Part shown: positions 17,434 to 28,863 of the stretch, in pieces | Numbering within the stretch: the first letter of the stretch is position 1 | Layout: each line of letters begins with the position of its first letter | Assembly (NCBI GenBank): GCA_963754535.1 | Contig: CAVWGG010000021.1 | Coordinates: 74,285 to 138,284 of the forward strand | Direction of reading: 5' to 3' | DNA: 64,000 bases | Origin: RPQJ01 sp963754535 | GTDB taxonomy: Bacteria; Pseudomonadota; Gammaproteobacteria; Steroidobacterales; Steroidobacteraceae | The notes under the pieces: model-generated | The model's input: only the letters and a program-made list of their open reading frames with translations | The model's database searches: none | Told to the model about the DNA's origin: nothing | Program-made: the position numbers and the translations under genes

Positions 17434-19541
17434 TGGCGAGCAGCATTGTCGGGAGTCTCAGGGCCAGTGCTCGACGCCGGCAGGCCTTGAGCCTGGCTGC
17501 GCTGTCGCTCCCCTGGATCTTCGCGGCGTGCGCGTTGACATGGCGCGTGGTCGGCGCCGGTGGAGCCACGGCTGTGCTGGTTACCGGAATCATCGCGTTG
17601 GCGGTGTTCATCGCGCGGGCGGCGCAGCGGCTCGACGCAGCGTGGGTGGCACGACAGCTCGATGCTCGCCGTCCGGACCTGGAGGACAGCGCCGGCCTGC
17701 TGCTGTCCGCTTCCGGATCGATGAGCTCGCTGCAACAGCTGCAGCGGACTCGACTCGAAAGACGCCTTGTCGATTCACCGCCCCCGGACCTCCGTGCCGC
17801 CTGGCCCGGTCGCTCACTCGCACTGAGCTGGGCGTTCGGCGCTGCAATCACCGCGGCGGCGCTGCTGGCGATGCCGCAACACCGCGCGGCTGCGCCTGAC
17901 CAACCCCTCGCCCGTCCAACCTATCCATCCACGCCGGGCAGTCCGCAACTGGTCGAACGACAGCTCGAGATCGTGCCGCCTGCGTACACCGGGTTGCCTG
18001 CGCGAATCGAGAACGCGCTCGACGCCAGGCTGCCCGCAGGTTCGCGGCTGCGCTGGCGCCTGCGCTTCGAACCCCAACCCCGCTCGGTGCAGCTCATCTT
18101 TCACGATCAGAGCCAGGTGACGCTCGTTGCGGCAGACGGCGAGTGGACTGCACAGCGCACGCTCGACCGCTCGGCGTGGTATCGAATCGTGCTGGACGGT
18201 GAAGCCTCAGCGCGGGGAAAGTCGCGTCACCGCCTCGAGGTGATCGACGACCAGCCGCCGTCGATCCGCGTCGTGGCTCCCGCGCAGAACGTGACGCTGC
18301 ACGACGCCGGCCAGCAACGGTGGTCGCTGCAGTTCGAGGCGAGCGACGACTACGGCCTCGGGGCGGCGCGCCTGCACGTCACGCTCGCCCAAGGCGGCGG
18401 CGAGAACGTCGCCGTGACGGAGCGCGTGCTGCTGATGCGCGGCGAGGGTGACCGCCGGCAGCGGCGGTACTCGCATCGCCTGGACCTTGCGCCACTGGGA
18501 CTCGCGGCCGGCGACGACGTCATCGTCCGCATGAGCGTGCTCGACACTCGCAGCCCGGCGCCGAATGAAGCGCGCAGTGCAAGCGTGATCCTGAGATGGC
18601 CGCCCGGGAGCGGCGAGGAACCCACCGGCATGGAAGGCATGGTGCGGAAGACACTGCCCGCGTACTTCCGCAGCCAGCGCCAGGTGATCATCGACACCGA
18701 GGCGTTGGTCGCTGAGCGGGCCAGGCTCGCCGCCGCGCGCTTCGCCAGCCGGTCCGACGAGATCGGCATGGACCAGCGCCTGTTGCGGCTGCGGTATGGC
18801 CAGTTCCTCGGCGAGGAAGCTGAAGACGTGGGCGATGCTGCGGATCACGAGCACGACGCAGAGACGGCCGATGCGCAAAGCGCCTCACCGACCGAGGTGC
18901 TCGAGCAATTCGGGCATACGCACGACATACCGGAAGCCGCCACGCTGCTCGATCGTGAAACGCGCGAGCTGCTCCGGGCCGCACTGAACGAAATGTGGCA
19001 GGCCGAACTGCACCTGCGACAGGGACAGCCTGCGCGTGCCCTGCCTTACGAATACCGCGCGCTCGACCGCATCAAGCAGGTGCAACAGGCCACCCGGATC
19101 TATCTCGCGCGCGTGGGACTCGAGCTGCCGCCGATCGATGAGAACCGGCGGCTCGCGGGTGACGCGAGTGGCGTGCGAAACCGTGGCGACGCGTTGGCCG
19201 TGTCCTCGAACGATTACGCACTGGTCGCGGAGTGGTGGCAGAAGCTTGGCGAATCTTCACTCTCCCGCGACGGCATGACGGCGAAGCTGCCGGTTTCGGA
19301 CCTGGATTCGCTGGCCGGCTGGATCCGCGCCAGGGAAGCGCAGTTGCCGCAGGCCATGGAAATGCTCGTCGCCATCGACGCACTGAACAATGAACCGCAG
19401 TGCGACGCCTGCAGGCAGCAGCTCCGGGCCCTGCTGTGGACCTTGCTGCCGCAACCGGCCACGGCGCCCGGCACGCGACCGACGGCAGGCCCGTCAGGCA
19501 CAACCTACCTCGATGCCTTGCAGTCCGAGGCACGCCCATGA
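17433..19541 (+). CDS. DUF4175-like large envelope protein
   Basis: A protein of about 702 residues with two or three N-terminal membrane segments (LSLAALSLPWIFAACAL, AVLVTGIIALAVFIARA, LALSWAFGAAITAAALLAM), then a long extracytoplasmic part with Ig-like beta segments (DQPPSIRVVAPAQNVTLHDAG and ASDDYGLGAARLHVTLAQGG) and a charged helical C-terminal half. This matches DUF4175 proteins found at this place in MoxR/BatA operons. GTG at 17430 and ATG at 17433 are both possible starts. Function unknown; it probably scaffolds the complex outside the inner membrane. Confidence 0.82.
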   Translation: MASSIVGSLRASARRRQALSLAALSLPWIFAACALTWRVVGAGGATAVLVTGIIALAVFIARAAQRLDAAWVARQLDARRPDLEDSAGLLLSASGSMSSLQQLQRTRLERRLVDSPPPDLRAAWPGRSLALSWAFGAAITAAALLAMPQHRAAAPDQPLARPTYPSTPGSPQLVERQLEIVPPAYTGLPARIENALDARLPAGSRLRWRLRFEPQPRSVQLIFHDQSQVTLVAADGEWTAQRTLDRSAWYRIVLDGEASARGKSRHRLEVIDDQPPSIRVVAPAQNVTLHDAGQQRWSLQFEASDDYGLGAARLHVTLAQGGGENVAVTERVLLMRGEGDRRQRRYSHRLDLAPLGLAAGDDVIVRMSVLDTRSPAPNEARSASVILRWPPGSGEEPTGMEGMVRKTLPAYFRSQRQVIIDTEALVAERARLAAARFASRSDEIGMDQRLLRLRYGQFLGEEAEDVGDAADHEHDAETADAQSASPTEVLEQFGHTHDIPEAATLLDRETRELLRAALNEMWQAELHLRQGQPARALPYEYRALDRIKQVQQATRIYLARVGLELPPIDENRRLAGDASGVRNRGDALAVSSNDYALVAEWWQKLGESSLSRDGMTAKLPVSDLDSLAGWIRAREAQLPQAMEMLVAIDALNNEPQCDACRQQLRALLWTLLPQPATAPGTRPTAGPSGTTYLDALQSEARP

Positions 19542-21277
19542 GTGCTGCCATCCTGTGTGGCGCAGTGCTTGCGCTAGCCGTGATCGTCGGCAGCGCGCGG
19601 CTCCTGTGGCAAGCCCGGCAGGCCGCAGCGAACGTGCGGCCCCGGGCATGGCGCACGGGTCTCCTGCTGTCGGGACAGGCGGTCGCGGCCATCCTGCTCT
19701 ACCTCGCGATGTTCCCGCCGCAGGTGCGTAAGACTGCCGAGGTCATGACCGTCATCACGGTGAATGCTTCACCCGCGCAGCTTGCTCGGATCGAACCCGG
19801 GACACGCATCGTGGCGCTCGCGGATGCACCGGTGATCGCTGCAGCCGAACGCACTCCGGACCTGGCGACGGCATTGCGTCGTCATCCGTCGACCACGCGC
19901 CTGAAGGTCATCGGCGCCGGGCTGTCGCCGCGTGACCTGGAAAGCGCCACAGGGTTGAGCATCGAGTTCGACCCCGCGCCGCTGCCGCGCGGCCTGGTCG
20001 AGTTATGGTTCCCTCGGCGCGTGCCGAGCGGCGCGTCGTGGCGCATCACCGGCGCGGTCAACGCGGTTCCCCGGGGCAGCGTGGAACTGCTGGATCCGTC
20101 TGCACGCCGGGTGGCCCGTGCGCCACTGGCAACCGACGGTCGCTTCATCCTGCAGGCCGAGGCCCGCACACCCGGCCGCGCGCACTTCCGCTTGCGCGTC
20201 ATCGATGACACACAACGCGTGGTCGAGGACGTCGACGTACCGCTGCTGGTCATGGCCGCGCCGCCGTTGCGCGTGCTCGTGCTGTCCGGCGCGCCGGCCC
20301 CGGAACTCAAGTACCTGCGTCGCTGGGCGCTGGATGCGGGGGTCGAGTTGCGGAGCGAGATCTTCGTCCGTCCCGACGTGCGGCTGCTTAGATCCAGCGC
20401 ATCGCTGACGCCGGACGCCCTGCGCGAACTGGACCTCGCGGTGCTCGACGAACGCGCGTGGCGATCGCTGGGAACCGCAGGGAGGAGGCATCTCGCGGAG
20501 GCGCTGCGCGACGGTCTCGGTGTCGTGATCCGCCTCACCGGCACGCTGACACCGAGTGAACGCGACGAACTGCAGGCACTGGGTTTCGACGTGCGCGGCG
20601 CCGATCTGCCGCGCACCACGCGACTCGCCGACGTGCCGACCGCACTGACGCGACGACCACTGCAGGTCGCGTCGCGCGACGGCGTACCGCTGCTGCGCAA
20701 CGATCGCGGCGAACCGCTGGCCCTGTGGCGTGCCGAGGGGCGGGGGCGTGTTGCGCTCTGGTGGCTGAGCGACAGTTTCCGTCTTGCACTCGACGGCTCG
20801 GCCGCAGCCTACGGCGCCCTCTGGAGCCAGGCGCTCACTACGGTGGCGCGAGCAAGCGACCACCGTGAGCCCGCGTTTGCGGATACAGCGTCGCGCGTCG
20901 ACCGGAGACAGGTCATTTGCGCAGTTGACGCAGACGCGCGCGTGCAGCGGCCCGATGATGGCAGGAGCATTCCGCTGCTCCGTGACGTATCGGGCTGCGC
21001 AGCGTATTGGCCCGAGGCCGCAGGCTGGCACGTGTTGAGCACGGGCGGCGGCGACTGGCCGTTCTACGTGCGGGCCGCCGACGAGGCCGCCGCCCTCGAG
21101 GCGGGTGACTTCCGCGCTGCCACGGCGGCATACACAGCGAACCGCACGCAACCCGAAGGCACGTCCGCAACCGACGGGGTTCCGGGGTCGCCGTGGCCAT
21201 ACCTGCTGGCATGCCTCGCCGCCCTGGGCGGGACGTGGTGGCTGGAACGGTCGAAGGCCGGACGCCGCCTCGCTTAG
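19538..21277 (+). CDS. Membrane-anchored protein, last gene of the MoxR/DUF4175 operon
   Basis: A 579-residue protein with two N-terminal membrane helices (ILCGAVLALAVIVGSARLLW and GLLLSGQAVAAILLYLAMF), a large extracytoplasmic domain and one C-terminal helix (PYLLACLAALGGTWWLE) with a basic cytoplasmic tail. The middle part includes LRVLVLSGAPAPELKYLRRWALD and a later LWRAEGRGRVALWWLSDS, a pattern like the gatase-like BatB/BatD-associated proteins of these operons. The ATG overlaps the DUF4175 stop (ATGA). I do not recognise a named family. Confidence 0.8.
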   Translation: MSAAILCGAVLALAVIVGSARLLWQARQAAANVRPRAWRTGLLLSGQAVAAILLYLAMFPPQVRKTAEVMTVITVNASPAQLARIEPGTRIVALADAPVIAAAERTPDLATALRRHPSTTRLKVIGAGLSPRDLESATGLSIEFDPAPLPRGLVELWFPRRVPSGASWRITGAVNAVPRGSVELLDPSARRVARAPLATDGRFILQAEARTPGRAHFRLRVIDDTQRVVEDVDVPLLVMAAPPLRVLVLSGAPAPELKYLRRWALDAGVELRSEIFVRPDVRLLRSSASLTPDALRELDLAVLDERAWRSLGTAGRRHLAEALRDGLGVVIRLTGTLTPSERDELQALGFDVRGADLPRTTRLADVPTALTRRPLQVASRDGVPLLRNDRGEPLALWRAEGRGRVALWWLSDSFRLALDGSAAAYGALWSQALTTVARASDHREPAFADTASRVDRRQVICAVDADARVQRPDDGRSIPLLRDVSGCAAYWPEAAGWHVLSTGGGDWPFYVRAADEAAALEAGDFRAATAAYTANRTQPEGTSATDGVPGSPWPYLLACLAALGGTWWLERSKAGRRLA

Positions 21278-21314
21278 GAGCGTCCCTCGCGGGTGGCACG
21301 ATGCGTTCAGCCGA

Positions 21315-23579
21315 TCAGAACGCAATCCTCACGCCCGCGAGCCAGCTGCGCGGTGCACCGGGCCGCGCTCCCGCGGGCCGGAAGGCGACGTTGTATTCCT
21401 CGTCGGTCAGATTCGTGAGGCTTGCGAAGAGGCTCGCCTGCGACGTCAGGTCGAACTCGGCCGACAAGTCCAGCAGCGTGCGGCTGTCGATGCGGTCGTT
21501 CGCCGGAATGGCGCCCGTGCCCGCCTCCGCACGCGTCTCGTCGACGTAGTTCAGCGTCAGGAACGTCCGCCAGCGGTCGGCTTCGATGCCGGCGTTCAGC
21601 GTGAGCTGGTGCTCCGGCATCAGCGGCATTTCATCGCCCTTCTGCACGTCGCCCCACTCTTCGAAACTGCTCTGGAAGCTGCTGCCGAACTCACCCTCGG
21701 TCCAGGTGTAGACCGCCGAGAGCGGCAACGACCAGCCGCTGCCCAGTGCCGCGCCCGCGTCCCACGCCGCGACGAACTCCAGGCCGTGCACGCTGGCTTC
21801 GCCACCTTCGTACTGGTCGCCAATTTCGCAGTCGCCGCCGGTGGACGCCGTGCACGTGCCAATCAGGTTGTCGTAATCGACGAAGAACCCCATGGCCTCG
21901 AGCGAGGCCGCCCCACGGTCGAGGCGAAAGCCGACCTCGTAGTTCCAGGATTCTTCCGCGTCGGCGTCCGATCCCGGTGCCGGGTTGACGAACCCACGAT
22001 GAATTCCTGCCACCAGCTTGAGGTCGTCCCGCAGCGCATAGGTACCGCCGATGCCCGGCAGCAGCACATCGACGGTGTTGCGAACGACCGCCGGGTCGCC
22101 GTTGCGACCGGGATCGGCGGTGCCGTAGTTGGTGCGGGTGAGTTCGATCGTTTCGTAGCGCAGTCCAGGCGTTACGGTGAACTGGTTCCAATCGATGGTG
22201 TCGCGCACGAAGAATGACCAGGCCTCTGCCTCGCCGATTCGATTGTCCTGCGTTCCCGGCGCGCCGGCTGCGGTCAGCACCATGCGGCCATCGACCATCT
22301 GGTAGCGATCGTCGTTCTGGAAACGATCTTCCTCGTCGCGGTGGTAACGCACGGAAGCTTCGACCTGGTGCGCGACGTCGCCGGTGTCGAACTCATAGCC
22401 CAGCACGGACTGCAGGCCAGTCGCGTAGTACTCGCGGGAGTTGTTGCGCACCCGCAGCGCGCCCACGGCGCTCGACGTGCCGGGCGTGCCGACGATGGCG
22501 GCGAATTCGGTCGCGTAACGAGTGGGGTCCTCGAGGACGGCGCTCAGGCTGGTATAGCCCGTATTCGCGGCGTTGCGCACGTCGTTGAGCTTGTACCAGG
22601 CGCGCTCGGTCCTGGTGTAGTAAGCCAGCGTCGTCAGGTCGACCTGGCCGGTGAAGTCGATGCGATGCGTGGCCTGGTACGTCCAGTGCTCGACGTTCAA
22701 CTCGTCGACCTGGCTGCCGCGATAGCGCCGGTAGGGGTCGGCGCGAAAGTCGTCGAGCGTGAGGCCGACGTAGGTCTCGTCCGAGTTTTCATCCGAGTAC
22801 TGCAACTTGAGTTCGAGCGACTGCGGACGCTCCGCTCCCGCCTTCGAGCCCAGCGACACTTTCGCCACGTAGTCCTGGATCTCGAAACCCGTGTCGCCGC
22901 CGGAGTCGAGCTCCTTGAAGCCCGACGAACGTTCCTGCAGCGTTTCCAGGCTGAGCCCAACGTCAAGGCCCTGCGCCGTCTCGATGTGGCCGCCGACCAA
23001 TCCATGGGCGCGATAGGTGTCGAAATCACCGCCGAGCAACTCGAGCTTGCCGCCGAGGGTCGCGTCGGGAATCGGCGTCGAATACAGGCCGATCGCGCCC
23101 GCGACCGTCTGCGGACCGTACTTGATCGCGGACGGGCCCTTGCTGACCTCCACTCCCGCGATGCGCGGCATGCGTGGAAAGTAATAGGCGGCAGGCGCCG
23201 CATACGGAGCCGGTGCGATCAGCACGCCGTCTTCCATCACCGCGATCTTGGTGTTGCGATCGGTGCCCGAACCGCGGATACCGATGCTCGGACGGATGCC
23301 GAAGCCCTCTTCCTCGACGATGTTCAGGCCCGGCACCTGGCGCAGTACCCGGTTCACGTCGCCGTAGGAATGCTCGTCGAGCTGGGCCGAGTCGATGAAC
23401 GCCACCGATCCGCCGACCGCAGCCGCGTCGATCCGCCTGGCGCTGACCACAATCCGTTCGAGTGCCGAGACCGCTTCGGTGGCATCTGCTGCCGCATCTT
23501 CGGCCGCGGCAGCCGCAGCACTGGCCGCCAGGATCATCGCAAGCGCGGTCCGCAGCGCGGTATTCACGTTCGTTGTCAT
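21315..23579 (-). CDS. TonB-dependent receptor, FecA-like
   Basis: The 754-residue precursor has a Sec signal, a TonB-box-like ERIVVSARRID near residue 42, a plug (SYGDVNRVLRQVPGLNIVEEEGFGIRPSIGIRG) and a beta-barrel ending in the outer-membrane terminus AGVRIAF. The plug sequence with YFPRMPRIAGVEVSKGPSAIKYGPQT is close to FecA-type Fe(III)-dicitrate receptors. There is no N-terminal signalling extension, so it should not drive a FecI/FecR cascade. Two Fur-like boxes lie directly upstream, supporting an iron role. It is divergent from katG. Confidence 0.93.
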   Translation of the reverse strand: MTTNVNTALRTALAMILAASAAAAAAEDAAADATEAVSALERIVVSARRIDAAAVGGSVAFIDSAQLDEHSYGDVNRVLRQVPGLNIVEEEGFGIRPSIGIRGSGTDRNTKIAVMEDGVLIAPAPYAAPAAYYFPRMPRIAGVEVSKGPSAIKYGPQTVAGAIGLYSTPIPDATLGGKLELLGGDFDTYRAHGLVGGHIETAQGLDVGLSLETLQERSSGFKELDSGGDTGFEIQDYVAKVSLGSKAGAERPQSLELKLQYSDENSDETYVGLTLDDFRADPYRRYRGSQVDELNVEHWTYQATHRIDFTGQVDLTTLAYYTRTERAWYKLNDVRNAANTGYTSLSAVLEDPTRYATEFAAIVGTPGTSSAVGALRVRNNSREYYATGLQSVLGYEFDTGDVAHQVEASVRYHRDEEDRFQNDDRYQMVDGRMVLTAAGAPGTQDNRIGEAEAWSFFVRDTIDWNQFTVTPGLRYETIELTRTNYGTADPGRNGDPAVVRNTVDVLLPGIGGTYALRDDLKLVAGIHRGFVNPAPGSDADAEESWNYEVGFRLDRGAASLEAMGFFVDYDNLIGTCTASTGGDCEIGDQYEGGEASVHGLEFVAAWDAGAALGSGWSLPLSAVYTWTEGEFGSSFQSSFEEWGDVQKGDEMPLMPEHQLTLNAGIEADRWRTFLTLNYVDETRAEAGTGAIPANDRIDSRTLLDLSAEFDLTSQASLFASLTNLTDEEYNVAFRPAGARPGAPRSWLAGVRIAF

Positions 23580-23640
23580 TGAAAAGGCCCCTTGCCGTCA
23601 TGTGTTCCGGACGGTCGGCGCGTCCAACAAGGGCGTAGTA

Positions 23641-23659
23641 AATGCGAGTTATTCGCATT
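23641..23659. promoter_or_regulatory. Fur-box-like 19-bp palindrome, copy 1
   Basis: AATGCGA-GTTAT-TCGCATT is an exact 7-5-7 inverted repeat with the geometry of the 19-bp Fur box. It lies about 62 bases before the receptor start, where it could block RNA polymerase when iron is plentiful. The inner bases deviate from GATAATGATAATCATTATC, so the Fur assignment is inference. Confidence 0.5.
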
Positions 23660-23663
23660 TGTA

Positions 23664-23682
23664 AATACGAATGATTCTTATA
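23664..23682. promoter_or_regulatory. Fur-box-like 19-bp site, copy 2
   Basis: AATACGA-ATGAT-TCTTATA is the better Fur match: read on the minus strand it contains AAGAATCATTCGTATT, with the typical GAATCATTC core. It starts five bases after copy 1, an arrangement common at strongly iron-regulated receptors. Confidence 0.62.
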
Positions 23683-23912
23683 TACGTATAAGTCGCCACC
23701 CGTCAGGCCTCACGGACGCCGACGTAAACCTCAAAGCCGCGCCGTTCGCGGTACGGCGCAAACCCAGCAGGCAGCGTCGGGCATGTCGCCATCCGCAATG
23801 ACCATTTGTGCGAGCTATCGGTTCGATAGAAACAATCGTATTCAACAATGAGCCGAACGGAAGGATAGTGCGCCCGTCAGCCATTTTTCTCGCAAGTGGG
23901 GAGTGCTTCTGT

Positions 23913-26147
<2,235 letters not shown>

Positions 26148-26162
26148 CATCTGCGCAGGAAT

Positions 26163-26193
26163 CGGACGGCGGCGCGCTCAGCGCCGCCGTCCG
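26163..26193 (+). terminator. Hairpin after katG
   Basis: A perfect 13-bp stem (CGGACGGCGGCGC / GCGCCGCCGTCCG) with a five-base loop, 16 bases after the katG stop. There is no long T-run. Confidence 0.8.
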
Positions 26194-26270
26194 GCAACCT
26201 CTCTGACTGGACTTCAACTTCGCGCCGGTCCAGTCTGTCCGCCGACATTGAATCCGGGACGGGAGGCGCG

Positions 26271-27794
26271 ATGCGATTCGACAAGCACCTGATGATCGGC
26301 TGTGCGGCGGCACTGGCCGTGGCGTTCGCGGCAGTGCCCGCCAACGCGGCATCAAGCAAGCCGGGACACGACAAGGTCGTCGCGGCCATAAAGGCCGACA
26401 AGGATGGTGCGATCGAGCGACTGCGCGCATGGATCGCGCTGCCGACCATCGCCAACATGGGCATCAACACGCCGCAGGGCGCCGAGTACATGCGCCAGCT
26501 CGCGCTCGACGCCGGCTTCCAGCAGGCCAAGGTCGTCGAAAGCGGCGGCGTACCGGGCGTGTTTGCAACTCTCGACGCCGGGGCAAAGCACACGCTCGCG
26601 ATTTATTTCATGTACGACGTCAAGCACTACGACCCCGCCGAATGGTCGTCGCCGCCGCTCGAGGGCAAGATCGTCGAGCGGCCGGGCGAAGGGCAGGCGC
26701 TGGTCGGCCGCGGTGCGGTCAACCAGAAGGGCCCGCAGATGGCCCTCCTCACCGCGCTGCATGCGTTCAAGGCCGCGGGCGTCAAGCTGCCCGTCAACCT
26801 CGTACTCGTTGCCGAGGGTGAGGAAGAGATCGGCTCGACCAACTTTCCAACGCTGCTCGCCGACCCCGAGATCACGGCAGCACTCAAGCGCTCGGTGGGC
26901 GTCATGATGCCGTCGACCGGCCAGTCCCGTGACGGCACGGTCACGCTCGACCTCGGCGCGAAGGGCGTGATCGAAGTGCAACTGGTCGCGAGCGGCGACA
27001 AATGGGGCCGCGGTCCCGCCAAGGACATCCATTCGAGCCTGATGGCCCGAGTCGACAGCCCCGCCTGGCATCTCGTCAAAGCGCTCGACACGCTGGTGGC
27101 CGACGATGGCTATACGCCGACGGTCGACGGCTGGTTCGAGAATGTCCGCCCCCTCACGCCACGCGAGAAGGAACTGCTCGCCGCAAGCCTTCCCAAGGAT
27201 GAAGAGGCCGTCAAGAAGGTATTAGGCGTGCGTCACTGGATCCTGGACGAGGACTTTCTCACCAGCACCTACCGCCTCGCCTCACAGCCGACGGTCAACA
27301 TCCAGGGCCTCGTCAGCGGCTACACGGGACCGGGTGGCAAGACCGTGCTCCCCGGTCGAGCAGAAGCCAAGCTGGACTTCCGCCTGGTCCCCGACATGAC
27401 CAAGGAAGAAGCGGTCGGGAAACTCAAGGCGCATCTCGCGAAGCGCGGCTTTGGTGACATCGAAGTGATCGTCAGTGGCGGCTACAGCCCGACTGAATCG
27501 CCCGAGGACAGCGTCGTCATTCAGGCCGGCGCGGCGACACTCAAGCAGGCGGGGATCGAATACAGCCTGTTCCCGCGTCGCGCTGGAAGCTGGCCAGGCG
27601 TCGTCTTCACGGGTCCACCGCTCAAGATGGCAGCAGGCCACTTCGGTGTGGGTCGCGGCGGTGGCGCGCATGCCCCCGACGAATGGATCCTGATCGAGAG
27701 CAGCGATCCCAAGGTTGCAGGCTATGAGCAGCAGGCACAGATGTTCGTCGACTACCTGTACGAAACTGCACGGGTGGCGAAGACGCAACGCTAG
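26271..27794 (+). CDS. M20-like exported amidohydrolase/dipeptidase with altered metal ligands
   Basis: The 507-residue protein has a signal peptide (LMIGCAAALAVAFAAVPANA) and the M20 layout: catalytic part, a lid insert with DIHSSL, and the C-terminal RGGGAHAPDEW. Key positions differ from typical M20 enzymes. Where the family has GHxD (first zinc His and bridging-side Asp), this one reads YFMYDVKHYDP, with Met114 in place of His and Asp116 kept. Where the family has GRGxxDxKG, it reads GRGAVNQKGP, with Asn151 in place of the bridging Asp. The general base region AEGEEEIGS (182-186) and the later His are kept. This matches a subgroup annotated only as M20/M25/M40 hydrolases; whether it is active is unknown. 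Confidence 0.87.
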   Translation: MRFDKHLMIGCAAALAVAFAAVPANAASSKPGHDKVVAAIKADKDGAIERLRAWIALPTIANMGINTPQGAEYMRQLALDAGFQQAKVVESGGVPGVFATLDAGAKHTLAIYFMYDVKHYDPAEWSSPPLEGKIVERPGEGQALVGRGAVNQKGPQMALLTALHAFKAAGVKLPVNLVLVAEGEEEIGSTNFPTLLADPEITAALKRSVGVMMPSTGQSRDGTVTLDLGAKGVIEVQLVASGDKWGRGPAKDIHSSLMARVDSPAWHLVKALDTLVADDGYTPTVDGWFENVRPLTPREKELLAASLPKDEEAVKKVLGVRHWILDEDFLTSTYRLASQPTVNIQGLVSGYTGPGGKTVLPGRAEAKLDFRLVPDMTKEEAVGKLKAHLAKRGFGDIEVIVSGGYSPTESPEDSVVIQAGAATLKQAGIEYSLFPRRAGSWPGVVFTGPPLKMAAGHFGVGRGGGAHAPDEWILIESSDPKVAGYEQQAQMFVDYLYETARVAKTQR

Positions 27795-27803
27795 GCTGTG
27801 AGC

Positions 27804-27831
27804 GACGTCGGCCTGACAGCGGGCCGACGTC
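27804..27831. terminator. Bidirectional hairpin between convergent genes
   Basis: GACGTCGGCC and GGCCGACGTC form a perfect 10-bp stem with an eight-base loop between the M20-like gene and panE. The right arm reaches the panE stop codon. It could end transcription from both sides. Confidence 0.7.
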
Positions 27832-28807
27832 AGCCTGCCAACGCCGGCCGGCCGCCCGTCGCGCTCAACAGGCCGTGGAAGTGTTCCAGCAACGGCAGCG
27901 GCACAGACAGCCGCTTTGCGATCGTGATCGCGTACCCAAGCGTCTCGTCGATCTCGAGCGGGCGCCCCGCTTCGAGATCCTGCAACGCGGACACGCGATG
28001 AGTGGGAGCCGCCGACCGGAAGTCGCGACCAATCGTCGTGACGATCTCGACGGCGCGTTCGTCGGACGCGCTGCACAACTCCTGCACCGGAAGCACGGGC
28101 GCGCCAGCGAGTTCGACGTTACAGGCCGCGGCCAGCCGGCCGACCTCGCGGACGACTTTAACAAGCACCAGTGCGGCAGCCGGATCGCACAGGAACTCGC
28201 ACGTGTTGCGTCGCGTGGTGACGGACAGCGTCATCAGCCCGGCCCACGCGGCGAACTTCGACCACTCGTCGACCAGGATCGCGTCGCTGGCCGTTGCGCG
28301 AATGCCCGCCGCATCGATGTCGCCGACAATGCGTCGTATGCGGGGCGTCACTGCGCCTTGCAACTCGCCTGTGCGCAGATCGACGTTGCGGGTAAACACG
28401 ACCGCGCCGGAACCCAGCAGTTCGCCGCTGAAATTCGCGACCGCCCCGACGACCGCATCGGCCCCGAAGGCAGCAGCCAGCAACTCGTCCTTCAACATGC
28501 CGTTCTGGATCGACAACGCCGCCCCGATGTCGGCATGCAGCAGCGGCTGCAGCGCCTGAGCAGTATCGATAGCCTTGGTCGCGACGATCAGGACCCCTGC
28601 GCTCTTCAGTAGCCCCGGATCCGTGATGACGGGGACCGGCAACGCCATCGTGACGAGCCCTTCGACAAGCAGCCCCTCCGCGCTGATCTGTGCAGCACGA
28701 CGTCCACGGGCCAGCAAGACCACGTCGTGACCCGCGCGAGCCAGGTGCGCACCGAGGATGGACCCCAGCGCACCCGCCCCGAGAATTGCGTAGTCAAAGC
28801 GTGGCAT
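27830..28807 (-). CDS. panE: 2-dehydropantoate 2-reductase family (PanE/ApbA)
   Basis: The 325-residue protein starts with a Rossmann motif, YAILGAGALGSILGAHLARAGHD (GxGxxG), as in ketopantoate reductases, which make pantoate for coenzyme A with NADPH. The C-terminal half shows the family pattern including KFAAWAGLMTLSVTTRRN and the final DLEAGRPLEIDETLGY, a typical ketopantoate reductase C-terminal motif (LE-xG-R-TEID). AGGAG lies four bases before the ATG at 28805-28807. Substrate could be another 2-oxo acid, since several ApbA paralogues are not PanE. Confidence 0.88.
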   Translation of the reverse strand: MPRFDYAILGAGALGSILGAHLARAGHDVVLLARGRRAAQISAEGLLVEGLVTMALPVPVITDPGLLKSAGVLIVATKAIDTAQALQPLLHADIGAALSIQNGMLKDELLAAAFGADAVVGAVANFSGELLGSGAVVFTRNVDLRTGELQGAVTPRIRRIVGDIDAAGIRATASDAILVDEWSKFAAWAGLMTLSVTTRRNTCEFLCDPAAALVLVKVVREVGRLAAACNVELAGAPVLPVQELCSASDERAVEIVTTIGRDFRSAAPTHRVSALQDLEAGRPLEIDETLGYAITIAKRLSVPLPLLEHFHGLLSATGGRPALAG

Positions 28808-28863
28808 CAGCTCCTGCGCCCGATCCATCTGCTTCGTAAGGGCACCCGAGCAGAAGTCACGCG

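Larger units (their letters stand above)
23580..23912. other. Divergent regulatory gap between the FecA-like receptor and katG
   Basis: This 333-base gap is clearly more AT-rich than its neighbours and holds tandem Fur-like boxes (23641-23682) close to the receptor side. The katG side contains a weak ATAG-type repeat near 23825-23850 that is not convincing as an OxyR site. No gene was seen here. Confidence 0.6.

Noticed and set aside
23825..23850. Possible OxyR site (ATAG-like spacing) before katG
   Set aside because: Only one ATAG half is good and the spacing to the other halves does not fit; too weak to report.
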